NCBI GenBank assembly: GCA_025462645.1
Contig: JAOAPB010000083.1
Coordinates: forward strand, 1-64,000
Source: Edaphobacter sp.
Lineage (GTDB): Bacteria; Acidobacteriota; Terriglobia; Terriglobales; Acidobacteriaceae
Direction: 5' to 3'
Length of the DNA: 64,000 bases
In this document: piece after piece, positions 43,481 to 53,038 of the stretch
Numbering within the stretch: the first letter of the stretch is position 1
Layout of the letters: each line of letters opens with the position of its first letter
The notes under the pieces: model-generated
Seen by the model: only the letters and a program-made list of their open reading frames with translations
What the model was told of the DNA's origin: nothing
The model's database searches: none
Position numbers and translations under genes: made by a program

Positions 43481-44101
43481 ATGAAGAAGATTGCTTATCT
43501 GTTCCCGGTTATCTGCCTTGCGGTTCTTTCTGTCTCGGCGAAGGCAGACACACTCAAATTAGTCTCTGCAGGATCGACCGGACCGTACGACTTGAAGCTC
43601 AATGGGACCACCGACGTCAAACTGTTTTGCATCGATGACTTCAGAGACGTTCAGGAGGGTGAGTCGTGGGGCGTGACCATCGTGAATGGCGCGAACTATC
43701 TGAACTCCAACAAGCACTCTTCGGACTTCAAGTACGAGGAAGAGACGTACATCTACAGCAAGCTCGGCACCTCGGATGGACACGGCCATACCTATAACAA
43801 CACCGATGTTCAACAGGCCCTGTGGTACATCTTCGACCACAATGCGGATACGAATTCGCATGCGGACAATCTGATCGAAGACGCGTACGACTTCCACTAC
43901 ACGAGCTCTTTCCTGGATGACTTCAACTTCTATATCCCAACGGGACAAGACATCACCAATGGCAGGGGGCTAGGGCTTCCGCAGGAGATGATCGGCGCGG
44001 CGCTGCCTCCAGCGCAGGCTCCAGAGCCTTCGACCTTGATGCTGATGGGATCGGGACTGGTTGGTTTGGCTGGTGCGGTTCGGCGGCGGTTCGCTCGCTA
44101 A
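43481..44101 (+). CDS. PEP-CTERM sorting-signal protein
   Basis: The 206-residue exported protein has an N-terminal signal peptide (KKIAYLFPVICLAVLSVSAKA) and a C-terminal PEP-CTERM tripartite tail: APEPSTLMLMGSG, a hydrophobic helix and the basic end RRRFAR. The middle is Asp, Tyr and His rich (DVQQALWYIFDHNADTNSHAD). It should be processed by an exosortase, which is not in the window. The ATG at 43481 has AAGGAGAA before it; the frame is open further upstream but without a start signal. Confidence 0.88.
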   Translation: MKKIAYLFPVICLAVLSVSAKADTLKLVSAGSTGPYDLKLNGTTDVKLFCIDDFRDVQEGESWGVTIVNGANYLNSNKHSSDFKYEEETYIYSKLGTSDGHGHTYNNTDVQQALWYIFDHNADTNSHADNLIEDAYDFHYTSSFLDDFNFYIPTGQDITNGRGLGLPQEMIGAALPPAQAPEPSTLMLMGSGLVGLAGAVRRRFAR

Positions 44102-44127
44102 GCAGCTCTTGCATAGGTTTTGATCTG

Positions 44128-44169
44128 CTATCGCGGAGGTCGACAGATAATCGACGGTCTCCGCGATAG
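44128..44169 (+). terminator. Hairpin after the PEP-CTERM gene
   Basis: CTATCGCGGAG (44128-44138) pairs exactly with CTCCGCGATAG (44159-44169). An inner CGAC repeat occurs on either side of AGATAAT. No T run follows. Confidence 0.55.
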
Positions 44170-44221
44170 GTACTACGAAACAGATGTTGTTCGCATTGAT
44201 TGACTTTCCTAGGAGGAAGTT

Positions 44222-44317
44222 ATGTACATTTTCTTTGCTCCAGCTTTTCTTGCCCTTGGTGTCATTGCTTTCATTATGCTTCGCGACCAGTTCCGGTTTG
44301 CTCGCACACGTCGATAG
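44222..44317 (+). CDS. 31-residue membrane peptide
   Basis: ATG at 44222 opens a 31-codon frame after AGGAGG with a five-base spacer, the best ribosome site in this part of the window. The product is one membrane helix (MYIFFAPAFLALGVIAFIML) followed by a basic tail (RDQFRFARTRR). A hairpin terminator follows 31 bases after the stop. It is thus a complete mini-gene, but too short for family recognition. Regulatory membrane peptide or toxin-like roles are possible and unproven. Confidence 0.55.
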   Translation: MYIFFAPAFLALGVIAFIMLRDQFRFARTRR

Positions 44318-44348
44318 CCTTTGGTCCAGATGTAGACCTAAACAGAGT

Positions 44349-44368
44349 AGCCAGGCGATTGCCTGGCT
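44349..44368 (+). terminator. Hairpin after the small membrane peptide
   Basis: AGCCAGGC and GCCTGGCT flank GATT, followed by GCTCCGCTTGTTTT. It is a plausible terminator for 44222-44317. Confidence 0.6.
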
Positions 44369-44457
44369 GCTCCGCTTGTTTTGGAAGACGATGAGTGTCG
44401 GCGGGCAGGTAACGCCAGAGCACATTTGGAGTCGGTACAAGAACAAGCAACGACAAA

Positions 44458-44525
44458 AGCGAAATGCGGGGCTCTTCACTGCGCGTTGACGGTGAAGCCA
44501 TCAAACGTGCAGTGAAGAATGACAG
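44458..44525. repeat. Degenerate family A repeat
   Basis: AGCGAAATGCGGGGCTCTTC and the later GTGAAGAATGACAGA are recognisable as the two ends of family A. The interior is altered. Confidence 0.5.
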
Positions 44526-44579
44526 ACGGTTGGGGAACGAACAGTTGCGGAATGGCGAACAGCGACAAGCCTCTATCGC

Positions 44580-46880
44580 TTATTGCTGTTGGAATACTAT
44601 TCCAGCGGCGTCGTAGTCTCCCTGAAGGTCGATGTCGATGCCGTGGGACATCCAGAAGGCTCCGCTGGCTGATTCGGGGGTGTCTTTGGACAGGCTTCCG
44701 TGGATGATGTGGGTGCGGTAGACGGCGTTGGGATCGAGTCCCTGCAGGTAGAGACGCGGCGCGGGATAGCCCATCTGGCTGGAGTGCAGGAAGGCGAAGG
44801 CTACGGATTGCTTGCGGTCGCGGGAGACAGATTGCGTGGCGGAGTACTCGCTGCCGCCCTGGGGGGAGATGAGACGGTAGAGGGAGCCGTGCTGAACGGT
44901 TTCGCGGATGGTCTTGTACTCGGCGACCATGTGTTTGGCCGTGGCGAAGTCGTCAGGGGTCCACTTGTTGAGGTTGGAGCCGATGCCCAGGCCTCCCTGC
45001 ATGGAGGAGAGGAAGCGGTAGGCGGTGGAGAAGTTGCGATGGTTGCGACCGGTCGTCGAGGAGTCGGTGACCCAGGCCATCATGACGCCGGGGGTGTAGG
45101 CGTGGGTGAAGCCGTCCTGTATGAGGAGGCGGTCGAAGGGGTCGGTGTTGTCGGAGGTCCAGACCTCCTCGGTGAGGCCGAGGATGCCGAGATCGATACG
45201 GCCGCCGCCGCCGGAGCAGGACTCGAACTCGACCTTGGGATGCTTGGCGCGGAGCTCGGCGAGGATGGAGTAGAGGTTGTGGATGTAGGCGACGGGGAGC
45301 GTCTTCTGGTCTTCAAGCTTCGTAGCGGACCAACCAGGTTCGGACCAGTTGCGGTTGTAGTCCCACTTGACGAAGGCGATGTCGTAGTCGGTGAGCGTCT
45401 TGTCGAGGAAGCCGAAGACGTAGGCGCGGACCTCGGGCATGGCGAGGTTGAGGACGAGCTGGTTGCGGGCCTGCGTCTCCGGGCGGCCTTCGAAGTGGAT
45501 GACCCAGTCGGGGTGCTTGCGGTAGAGGTCGCTGTCGGGGTTGACCATCTCGGGCTCGAACCAGAGACCGAAGTCCATGCCGAGGGAGTGGACTTTCTTG
45601 ATGAGGGGGGCGAGGCCGTTGGGGAACTTCTGCGGATTGACGTACCAGTCGCCGAGGCCGGCGTGGTCGTCCTTGCGCTGGCCGAACCAGCCGTCGTCCA
45701 TGACGAAGCGCTCTACACCGAGGCTGGCGGCTTTTTCGGCGAGGGCAGTCTGGCCTGCTTCGTCGACGTTGAATTCGGTGGCCTCCCAGGAGTTGTAGAG
45801 GACGGGACGGGGGCGGGGAAGCTGGTTGGGGGCGTGGGGGATGATCTGGGCCAGCTCGAAGCGGTGGAGGAGACGGGAGGCTTCGCCCATGCCCTCGCTG
45901 GAGTAGCCGGCGTAGAAGACGGGGGTTTCAAGCTTCTGGCCGGGAGATAGTGGGTAGCTAAAGTCGAAGGGATTGAAGCCACCGGTGACGCGGATCTGCT
46001 GGAGCTGGTCCTGCTCGAGTGTGATGCTCCAGGAGCCGCTCCAGGCGAGGGCTCCGAACCAGACGTCGCCGGATTGCTCGGTGGCAGGGCCGCGGTTGAT
46101 GGCGAACCAGGGATTGTTCTGGTGGCCGGTGGAGCCGCGGCGGCTCTCGATGACGGTCTTGCCGGGTTGGATGAGTTGCGAGTGGAGTGCGGACTCGCCG
46201 GCCCAGCGGCCGCTGAGATAGTGCATGGTGTAGTCGGTGCCGCGGGGGAGGTTCCAACTGGCGGCTGCGGCTTGCTCGATGGTGAGGCCGGCCTGCGTGC
46301 GGTTCTCGATGGTGGCGGAGCGACCGAGGATGCCGGTGTCGCTGTCCATGCTGTAGCGGAGGGTGACGAAGAGGTCGCGGGAGATGTCGCGGAGGACGAT
46401 GGTGAGGGTGTTGGCGGCGATGGTGTGGGAGATGTAGTGGAGGACGAGGTCGCGGTTGCCGTCGGCGAAGGTGATCTTCAGGGCGGGCTCGACGTAGAGC
46501 TCAGCTCCCCAGCCGGCGAACTCCTGCGGGGTGGTGGTGTTGGATGCGTCGAAGGAGGCGTGCTCTTTAGCGAAGTGGGCTGCGGGGATACGGTCAGCGG
46601 GGGCGAGGCGGTGGCCCCAGTAGAGGGATTGGAGCTCGTTGCGCTCGTTGATGCCGAAGATGTAGGTGACGCCGCCACCGTCGAGGCGGAAGGTGCGGGT
46701 GGCATTGTCGTAGGTGATGGTGGTGGGAGCCGCTGCTCCAGGTGCTCCGGCGAGGGCTGCGGGAGAGGCGAGGAGCGGGGGCTGGGGGGCGAGGAGGCAG
46801 AGGAGAGGAAGCAGGGAGGCTCGCGCTATGACTTTGGCGGTTGCGCGGGATATCTGGGAGAGAGAGGAGGATGGGCGCAT
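44580..46880 (-). CDS. GH36 alpha-galactosidase
   Basis: Hydrolyses terminal alpha-galactose from melibiose, raffinose or galactomannan. The 766-residue product has a signal peptide region with a long Ala/Pro-rich end and an N-terminal beta domain. The GH36 barrel contains PRPVLYNSWEATEF and RFVMDDGWFG. The nucleophile is D507 in FVKWDYNRNW, and the acid/base is D577 in WTSDNTD with GGGGRIDLG in between. It lies in the same direction as the MFS gene upstream, separated by 87 bases, and probably in an operon with it. Confidence 0.94.
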   Translation of the reverse strand: MRPSSSLSQISRATAKVIARASLLPLLCLLAPQPPLLASPAALAGAPGAAAPTTITYDNATRTFRLDGGGVTYIFGINERNELQSLYWGHRLAPADRIPAAHFAKEHASFDASNTTTPQEFAGWGAELYVEPALKITFADGNRDLVLHYISHTIAANTLTIVLRDISRDLFVTLRYSMDSDTGILGRSATIENRTQAGLTIEQAAAASWNLPRGTDYTMHYLSGRWAGESALHSQLIQPGKTVIESRRGSTGHQNNPWFAINRGPATEQSGDVWFGALAWSGSWSITLEQDQLQQIRVTGGFNPFDFSYPLSPGQKLETPVFYAGYSSEGMGEASRLLHRFELAQIIPHAPNQLPRPRPVLYNSWEATEFNVDEAGQTALAEKAASLGVERFVMDDGWFGQRKDDHAGLGDWYVNPQKFPNGLAPLIKKVHSLGMDFGLWFEPEMVNPDSDLYRKHPDWVIHFEGRPETQARNQLVLNLAMPEVRAYVFGFLDKTLTDYDIAFVKWDYNRNWSEPGWSATKLEDQKTLPVAYIHNLYSILAELRAKHPKVEFESCSGGGGRIDLGILGLTEEVWTSDNTDPFDRLLIQDGFTHAYTPGVMMAWVTDSSTTGRNHRNFSTAYRFLSSMQGGLGIGSNLNKWTPDDFATAKHMVAEYKTIRETVQHGSLYRLISPQGGSEYSATQSVSRDRKQSVAFAFLHSSQMGYPAPRLYLQGLDPNAVYRTHIIHGSLSKDTPESASGAFWMSHGIDIDLQGDYDAAGIVFQQQ

Positions 46881-46967
46881 TAGGAGGCTCGAGAGTACGG
46901 AATTGGGGAACTATTTTTTCTATCACATTGGGCCGCAAAGACACGGGTTAGGAGATGTTTGATGCGA

Positions 46968-48146
46968 TTATGTCTCTGCCTTTGCAGGGGTGCTGCCGGT
47001 GATGCCTTTGGAGAGCAGGAGGAAGGCGATGGCTCCGAAGGCCGGTACGGTCAGGCCGGAGCGGAGACTGTTGAAATGGGTGGAGATGGCCCCAGTTAGC
47101 CAGGGGAGCGTCGCTCCTCCGACGCTCGCCAGCGCGAAGAGTGGACCGAGTCCTGGATGGTTTCCGGTTCGTGCGAGGAGGAAGGAGATCGTGAGGGGAT
47201 AGAGAGGGGCGAGGGTGAGGCCGCTGAGGATGGTGATCGCCACCATGCTGCCGGGAGAGAGGTGAACTGTGGTGCAGAGGAGGGTCTCCGTGACGATGAG
47301 GGACACAAGGCAGAGCCGGAAGAGGATCGCTTCTCCGACGCGCGACATGAGAGCTGCGATGAGGAGCCGGCCGGCTAGCTCCGCTGTCCAGAAGCAGAGG
47401 GTGATGGTGGGGGCCTGGGTGGAGGGATTTATGCGGACGGCATAGCTGGGTAGCCAGCCGTTGAGAGAGTTTTCGATGCCTATATAGAGGGGCAGGGCTG
47501 TGCCGAAGACGAGAAGGGGGATAAGGGGTAACGGCATATGCGACGTCGATAGCGTCGACAAAGACGCTTTCGGGCTGGCGGCGTGGGGTACTGTGGCGGC
47601 GAATCCGGCTGCGATGACGAGTGCGACCGAGACAATGAGGAAGAACGGTCCGACGCCTCTGGTGGCAGAGATATGTACGAGCAGGGGACAGGCAATTGCG
47701 CCGAGTCCCCAGGCGACGTTAAGCATGGCGAGGAGGCGTCCGCGAAGAGATGGAAGGCTGGTGCCGACGATGATGTTTCCCGCGGTGAGTCCGGCTCCGA
47801 GACCGGTTCCGATGCAGACGAGCGCGAGATGGGCTGTGCTGAAGGCTGCCCAGATCATCATGATGCACCCTGCGGTGGAGAGAAGCGCGCCGAAGATGAC
47901 GCTGACTCGGAGGTTGCGAGCCGCAAACCATGCGCCGCAGAGTTGACCGGCAAAGCTGGCGGTAAACAGAGTGCCTGCCTGTGCGTCCTGGATATTCCAC
48001 CGCTGGACCAGAACGGGCAGAAGCGGACCGAGCATTACGGTTGCTATTCCAGCTACTACGAAGTAGAAGAATACTGGCGCGAGCGCAGTTGCACGCTGGT
48101 TGTTCTTCTGGTTCGATTGATCCAGCTTTGGAGTGGGTTGTTGCAA
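46968..48146 (-). CDS. MFS sugar permease
   Basis: The 392-residue product has about 12 hydrophobic helices, starting with VFFYFVVAGIATVMLGPLLPVL, and the loop pattern FTASFAGQLCGAWFAARNLR typical of FucP/NanT-like major facilitator proteins. The frame is open to 48239, but the N-terminal addition is unlike a transporter. TTG at 48146 (LQQPTPKLDQ) has AGAGG five bases before it and is preferred. The gene precedes GH36, so galactose or a galactoside is the likely cargo. Confidence 0.82.
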   Translation of the reverse strand: MQQPTPKLDQSNQKNNQRATALAPVFFYFVVAGIATVMLGPLLPVLVQRWNIQDAQAGTLFTASFAGQLCGAWFAARNLRVSVIFGALLSTAGCIMMIWAAFSTAHLALVCIGTGLGAGLTAGNIIVGTSLPSLRGRLLAMLNVAWGLGAIACPLLVHISATRGVGPFFLIVSVALVIAAGFAATVPHAASPKASLSTLSTSHMPLPLIPLLVFGTALPLYIGIENSLNGWLPSYAVRINPSTQAPTITLCFWTAELAGRLLIAALMSRVGEAILFRLCLVSLIVTETLLCTTVHLSPGSMVAITILSGLTLAPLYPLTISFLLARTGNHPGLGPLFALASVGGATLPWLTGAISTHFNSLRSGLTVPAFGAIAFLLLSKGITGSTPAKAET

Positions 48147-48240
48147 TGCGCCTCTGCTAGAGCGAATTCGGAGTTGGTGTAGAGGGTGCGAGAACAAGAG
48201 CGAATGGTTGAAGAGAGTCTGAAGGTTGTGGTGAGTCAAG

Positions 48241-48340
48241 ATCTTCGGGATCCTGCCCCTTCGACAACTCAGGGTCAGGATGACGACAAGACAGGCAACG
48301 GCAGATGCAGTGGCATTCTTCGCTTCACTCAGAATAGTGA
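48241..48340. repeat. Degenerate family A repeat, double unit
   Basis: CCCCTTCGACAACTCAGGGT plus CAGGATGACGACAAG matches the inserted middle of copy 3. GGCATTCTTCGCTTCACTCA plus GAATAGTGAA is a second, decayed unit. Confidence 0.55.
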
Positions 48341-48409
48341 ATAGTCGTGGATGATGAACGGTTGCACGCCGATGAGAGACGGCAAGCCTCTATAAGCTTC
48401 CGTCTTAAC

Positions 48410-49498
48410 CTAGGGCGAACCAATCTGGCGTTTGGCTCGCCGTAGCTTTGCGGTAGAGGTGTCACGGACACCGGCGGTCGATTCGCGGACAACAAGCTCG
48501 GGTTCGAACCAGACAACCTCCGGATAGGGATCACCGGGGGACTGGATTCGATTGACAAGGTGCTGGGCGGCGGTCCAGCCCATCTTGTGCAGCGGTTGCC
48601 GGACAGTTGTGAGTCGCGGGTTGAAGTACTCGGCTACGATGATGTCGTCGAAGCCGATGACTGAGATATCGCGGGGACAGGTGAGGCCGGCATCTTCGAT
48701 GGCGCGGATGGCGCCGATGGCCGCGGTGTCGTTGAAGCAGAAGATCGCCGTGAAGTCGCGGGTGCGGGTGAGGAGGTCACGCACGGGAAGGTAACCGAGT
48801 TTGGGCGACCAGAGGTTTTCCTCGAGATAGATGCAGAGCTCGGGGAAGATGACGATGCCGATCTCCTGCGCGATGCCGGCGATGGCCTGCCATCGAACCT
48901 CGGAGTCGAGGGAGAAACGCTGTCCCTTCATGAAGGCGATACGGCGGTGGCCGAGCTCGTATAGGTGTCGCAGCGCCATCCTGGTGGCGCGATTATGGTC
49001 CAACTCGACGTTGGTAACGCCAGGGATCCTGCTGTGGGACGAGATGCCGACGACCGGAAGCGGAACCTTGTTCGGCAGTTCGGTGTTGACGAGAAGAAAG
49101 CCGTCAACGGCGCGGTTCATAAGGAGTTCGGGGTACTCTTCCATCAGGTCGGGGCGACAGAGATGGCTCACGGTGAAGTAGAGGTAGCCCTCCTGCAGAA
49201 GGTACTGCTCGACACCGAGCATGACACCGGTGAAGTAGCCTTCGCTCAACTCGGGGACGATGACGCCGACGGTGTTGGTGAGGCGGGTTCGCAACATGCG
49301 AGCGTGCATGTTGGGCCGGTAGTCGAACTTTTTGGCGGCTGCCCGGACGCGCTGATGTGTCGCCTGGGAGATGGACTTGGCGACGGGCGAGTTGTTGAGC
49401 ACGATGGAGACGGTGGCAGGAGAGAGATCCAGATACTCGGCAAGAATCTTCAGCGTCACCGGCTTGCCGGCGTCGGGTATGTGCTTATTTTTCGGCAT
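48410..49498 (-). CDS. LacI-family transcriptional regulator
   Basis: The 362-residue repressor has an N-terminal LacI helix-turn-helix (VTLKILAEYLDLSPATVSIVLNNSP, then RPNMHARMLRT as hinge) and a sugar-binding domain (NTVGVIVPELSEGYF, TAIFCFNDTAAIGAIRAI, DISVIGFDDI). The ATG at 49498 has GGAG upstream. It is divergent from the TonB receptor, with two AACGTT-centred sites between them, and upstream of the MFS-GH36 pair. Control of the galactoside genes is likely. Confidence 0.92.
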   Translation of the reverse strand: MPKNKHIPDAGKPVTLKILAEYLDLSPATVSIVLNNSPVAKSISQATHQRVRAAAKKFDYRPNMHARMLRTRLTNTVGVIVPELSEGYFTGVMLGVEQYLLQEGYLYFTVSHLCRPDLMEEYPELLMNRAVDGFLLVNTELPNKVPLPVVGISSHSRIPGVTNVELDHNRATRMALRHLYELGHRRIAFMKGQRFSLDSEVRWQAIAGIAQEIGIVIFPELCIYLEENLWSPKLGYLPVRDLLTRTRDFTAIFCFNDTAAIGAIRAIEDAGLTCPRDISVIGFDDIIVAEYFNPRLTTVRQPLHKMGWTAAQHLVNRIQSPGDPYPEVVWFEPELVVRESTAGVRDTSTAKLRRAKRQIGSP

Positions 49499-49731
49499 CT
49501 TTCTCCGCGAGAATGTCTAAGGTTGCAACCTTTGTACACCCTGGCTGAGTGAGGAGGGAATGGGTTTGTCCTAATGCGTCCCCAATTGGAGCCCACGTTG
49601 CCAGGCTTTCTTACAAAGAAGTGACGCTTTTCCGATGAAATCGTGACAACTGACCTGTCCGATGCGATTAGTTCTAAGGGATCTACTTTTGATGCACTTT
49701 CCGGGCTCATAAAGATACCGCCTTGTGACGG

Positions 49732-49769
49732 ATAACGTTGACGTGGCAGGTTGCCCCATGAAACGTTAA
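49732..49769. promoter_or_regulatory. Twin AACGTT operator candidates
   Basis: GATAACGTTGAC (core 49734-49739) and GAAACGTTAACA (core 49762-49767) carry the central AACGTT found in many LacI-family operators. Their centres are 28 bases apart in the LacI/TonB divergent region. Confidence 0.5.
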
Positions 49770-49838
49770 CATCATATTCATCATTTTGTAATGGCATTGG
49801 CTGCGCTCCCTAAAGCTGCAATTTTCCAGGAGGTATCA

Positions 49839-52800
49839 GTGAGATTCTCAGGAAAGTTCCTACGCGGGTTGTCTATTCTTATTGCCCTGACGCTGTTGAG
49901 TGCCGGAGCGGGGTTCGCACAATCGACGGCAACATTGTCAGGAACGGTGACGGATCCGACCGGGGCGGTTGTTCCGGGTGCGACTATAACGATTCGTTCG
50001 CTGGCGACCGGTGTGGAGCGCAGTACCGTGAGTGACGAAAGTGGAAACTACACGGCGCCTTCGCTGCAGCCCGGCGACTACACCGAGACGGTGAACGCAC
50101 CAGGATTTGCGAGGTACACCGTACAGAAGTTAACTCTCGAGGTGGACGGACATGTGACCGTGAACGCGAAGATTGCGCTGGCGAGCGCAGGCGAGACGGT
50201 ACAGGTGGAAGGCACACCTCCAGCGATTGAGACGCAGACAATCACAGTAGGGCAGGTGATCGACCAGAAGACGGTGCAGGAGATTCCGTTGAATGGGCGG
50301 CATTTTCTGGATCTGACGGTGCTGACACCCGGTGGAGTGACGGCTCCGTCTTCGGGAAATCTGACGTCGCCGAGTCGCGGGTTGGGGGCGAACTCGTTTA
50401 TCACAGCGGGGAATCGTGAGGACTCGGTCAACTTCCAGATCAATGGAGTGAACCTGAACGACATGGTGCAGAACCAGATCACGTTCCAGCCATCGATCAA
50501 TACGACGTCTGAGTTCAAGATCAACAATTCGACGTACAGCGCGGAGTATGGGCGCAGCTCGGGTTCGATCGTGAACGTCAGCACGAGGTCGGGGACGAAC
50601 CAGTTTCACGGCGAGATATTTGACTACCTTCGGAATAACTACTTCGATGCTCGCAATTACTTCAACACCAAGGCACAGCGGCAGGCTTCGTTGCAGCGGA
50701 ACAACTTCGGCGCGGCGCTGGGCGGCCCGATCTTCCGCGACCGCACGTTCTTCTTCCTGAGTTATGAAGGATTACGACAGGCGCAGGGAATCACGATCAA
50801 CAGCGGTGTGCTCACGAACCCGCAGAGGGCAACCATCACAGCTACAGGGAGCCCCTCGGCGAAGGCGCTTCTGCCGCTGATTCCTGTGGCAAACGATGCA
50901 TCGGGGGCGCGCTTTCTTGGGAGCACGCCGGGGCCGGTGAATATCGATCAGGGGACGGCGGATGTCTTCCACCAGTTCCGGCCATCCGACCAGATTCATG
51001 GTTTCTATGCCTTTCAGGCGGATAGCCGGACAGAGCCGGCCCTGCAGGGTAATACGATTGCGGGGTTTGGGGATCATCGCAACTCGCATCGACAGGTATT
51101 GACACTGAATGAGACTCACGTCTTCAGCCCGAACTTCGTCAACGAGGCGCGGCTTGGATTCAATCGGATCTATATTGCATTCACTCCGAATACGCAGCTG
51201 AATCCTGCGGATTACAACATTGGGGACGGAATCACCAGCTCGGTCGGACTTCCCCAGATCACGATTACGGATATCGGTTTGAACTTCGGCGGACCATCGG
51301 GATTTCCGCAAGGGCGCACGGACACGCTGGGCATCCTCTCCGATACGGCCACTTACTTGAGAGGCAAGCACTCGATCAAGTTCGGCGGAGAGTTTCGCCG
51401 GTTCCTGAATGCTAACTTTGCGGGCGATACCGGGATATTGGGCTTCAATACGACGGCAAACTTTATCGCCGGCAATGCCACGAACTTCAGCATCACGCCA
51501 ACCACAGTGTCGAGCCGCATCTACGTCAACGCCGTCGGTGGGTTTATCCAGGACAACTACAAGCTGGTTCCGAACCTTACGCTTGAGCTTGGATTTCGCT
51601 TCGAGTGGAACGGAACACCGACAGAGGGCGCGAATCGGTTTGTAGTCTATAACGCCCCGACGCAGAGTCTGATTCGTAAGGGAACACAGGGTCTAGGCAG
51701 CGTTTATAACCAGAACTATAACTATGAGCCGCGAGTGGGGTTTGCGTACGACATCTTCGGCACAGGGAAGACGGTTGTTCGCGCCGGGTTTGGCCTGATG
51801 GCAGACCAGCCAGCCACGAATGCTGTTACGGGGCTGGCTTCGAATGTGCCGTTTGCTTCACCGGTTTCGTTCAACGCGAGCTCACAGACACCGTCGATTC
51901 CGGTAAGCAGCCTCTATACTTCGGCATCGGCTAGCGGACTGGCGATCAACAACGTTACCCGCAACTTTCGTAATGCCTACACGGAGTCCTTTAACCTCAA
52001 TATTCAGCAGGAGCTGCCGGGACGGATTGCGTTGCAGGCGGGATACTTCGGTTCGGTGGGCCGTCACCTGCGGGCGCGGTTGAATCAGAACCAACCTATT
52101 GGTGGCGTACGGCCATATCTGGCGATCTCGTCATCGAGCCTGATCGCGCCAGGCAAACCGACGAATGCAAATATCGCGGAGGTGAGCAGTGTTGGCTCAT
52201 CGAACTACAACGCGATGTGGATTACGGCACGCAAGAGCACACGCACTGGATTGACGTTGAATACAACGTATTCCTACTCGAAGTCACTGGATGTGAACTC
52301 GCTCGGGTCGCAGGGCGGATATGTGTTCCAGGACAGCTACAACCCTGGGAACAACTATGGGCCTTCGGACTTTGATGTACGTCATCGGATCTCAGGGAAC
52401 GCGATCTATGATCTGCCGTTCAAGGGGAACAGGTTTGTGGAGGGCTTCCGGCTGGCGGGAATTGTGCAGTGGCAGACGGGCAATCCGATCAACGTGGTCA
52501 ACCCGGTTTCGACCTTCAATGGGTTGAACGGGGGCACGGCGACAGTGCGGCCAAATATTGTGGCTCCGATCAAGATTCACAAGGGATTTGTGGGCACGAA
52601 TCCGAATGTGACGTGGATTGTCTCGACGTTGTGCCCGGCCAGCGGACCTGTTCCGGGGTGTGCTTTTGTGAACACGACGAACAGCTTCGGGAATCTGTCA
52701 CGCAATGCGATTACGGGTCCGGGATTTGCGGACGTCGACTTCTCCCTGGAGAAGAATACCAAGCTGAGCGAGCGGCTGAACCTTCAGTTACGCGCGGACA

Positions 52801-52964
52801 TCTTCGATATATTCAATCATCCGAGCTTCGCGAATCCGACTGCTGGAGCAGCGAATGCGAGCGATACCTCTACCACCTTCGGGCAGATATCGGCTACGCG
52901 TTTTCCCGTGGGAGACCTTGGATCTTCGCGGCAGATTCAACTGGCAGGGAAGATCATCTTCTAG
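49839..52964 (+). CDS. Oar-like TonB-dependent outer-membrane receptor
   Basis: The 1041-residue protein has a signal peptide (LSILIALTLLSAGAGFAQ), then a carboxypeptidase-regulatory-like beta domain at about residues 30-110 (TATLSGTVTDPTGAVVPGAT). A plug follows (QEIPLNGRHFLDLTVLTPGG), and then a long beta barrel ending in the phenylalanine-type C-terminus QLAGKIIF. GTG at 49839 is chosen because AGGAGG is five bases upstream; the longer ATG start at 49791 has none. It is divergent from LacI and probably imports galactosides. Confidence 0.93.
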   Translation: MRFSGKFLRGLSILIALTLLSAGAGFAQSTATLSGTVTDPTGAVVPGATITIRSLATGVERSTVSDESGNYTAPSLQPGDYTETVNAPGFARYTVQKLTLEVDGHVTVNAKIALASAGETVQVEGTPPAIETQTITVGQVIDQKTVQEIPLNGRHFLDLTVLTPGGVTAPSSGNLTSPSRGLGANSFITAGNREDSVNFQINGVNLNDMVQNQITFQPSINTTSEFKINNSTYSAEYGRSSGSIVNVSTRSGTNQFHGEIFDYLRNNYFDARNYFNTKAQRQASLQRNNFGAALGGPIFRDRTFFFLSYEGLRQAQGITINSGVLTNPQRATITATGSPSAKALLPLIPVANDASGARFLGSTPGPVNIDQGTADVFHQFRPSDQIHGFYAFQADSRTEPALQGNTIAGFGDHRNSHRQVLTLNETHVFSPNFVNEARLGFNRIYIAFTPNTQLNPADYNIGDGITSSVGLPQITITDIGLNFGGPSGFPQGRTDTLGILSDTATYLRGKHSIKFGGEFRRFLNANFAGDTGILGFNTTANFIAGNATNFSITPTTVSSRIYVNAVGGFIQDNYKLVPNLTLELGFRFEWNGTPTEGANRFVVYNAPTQSLIRKGTQGLGSVYNQNYNYEPRVGFAYDIFGTGKTVVRAGFGLMADQPATNAVTGLASNVPFASPVSFNASSQTPSIPVSSLYTSASASGLAINNVTRNFRNAYTESFNLNIQQELPGRIALQAGYFGSVGRHLRARLNQNQPIGGVRPYLAISSSSLIAPGKPTNANIAEVSSVGSSNYNAMWITARKSTRTGLTLNTTYSYSKSLDVNSLGSQGGYVFQDSYNPGNNYGPSDFDVRHRISGNAIYDLPFKGNRFVEGFRLAGIVQWQTGNPINVVNPVSTFNGLNGGTATVRPNIVAPIKIHKGFVGTNPNVTWIVSTLCPASGPVPGCAFVNTTNSFGNLSRNAITGPGFADVDFSLEKNTKLSERLNLQLRADIFDIFNHPSFANPTAGAANASDTSTTFGQISATRFPVGDLGSSRQIQLAGKIIF

Positions 52965-52979
52965 ATGACGTCTTGATTG

Positions 52980-53017
52980 ATGCGCTCCGTCCTGTGGCCT
53001 GGGACGGAGCGCATTTT
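52980..53017 (+). terminator. Terminator after the TonB receptor
   Basis: ATGCGCTCCGTCC pairs exactly with GGACGGAGCGCAT (53002-53014) and is followed by TTT. This is a strong rho-independent terminator. Confidence 0.85.
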
Positions 53018-53038
53018 GGGAGTGCGAGTATGTAGGTG

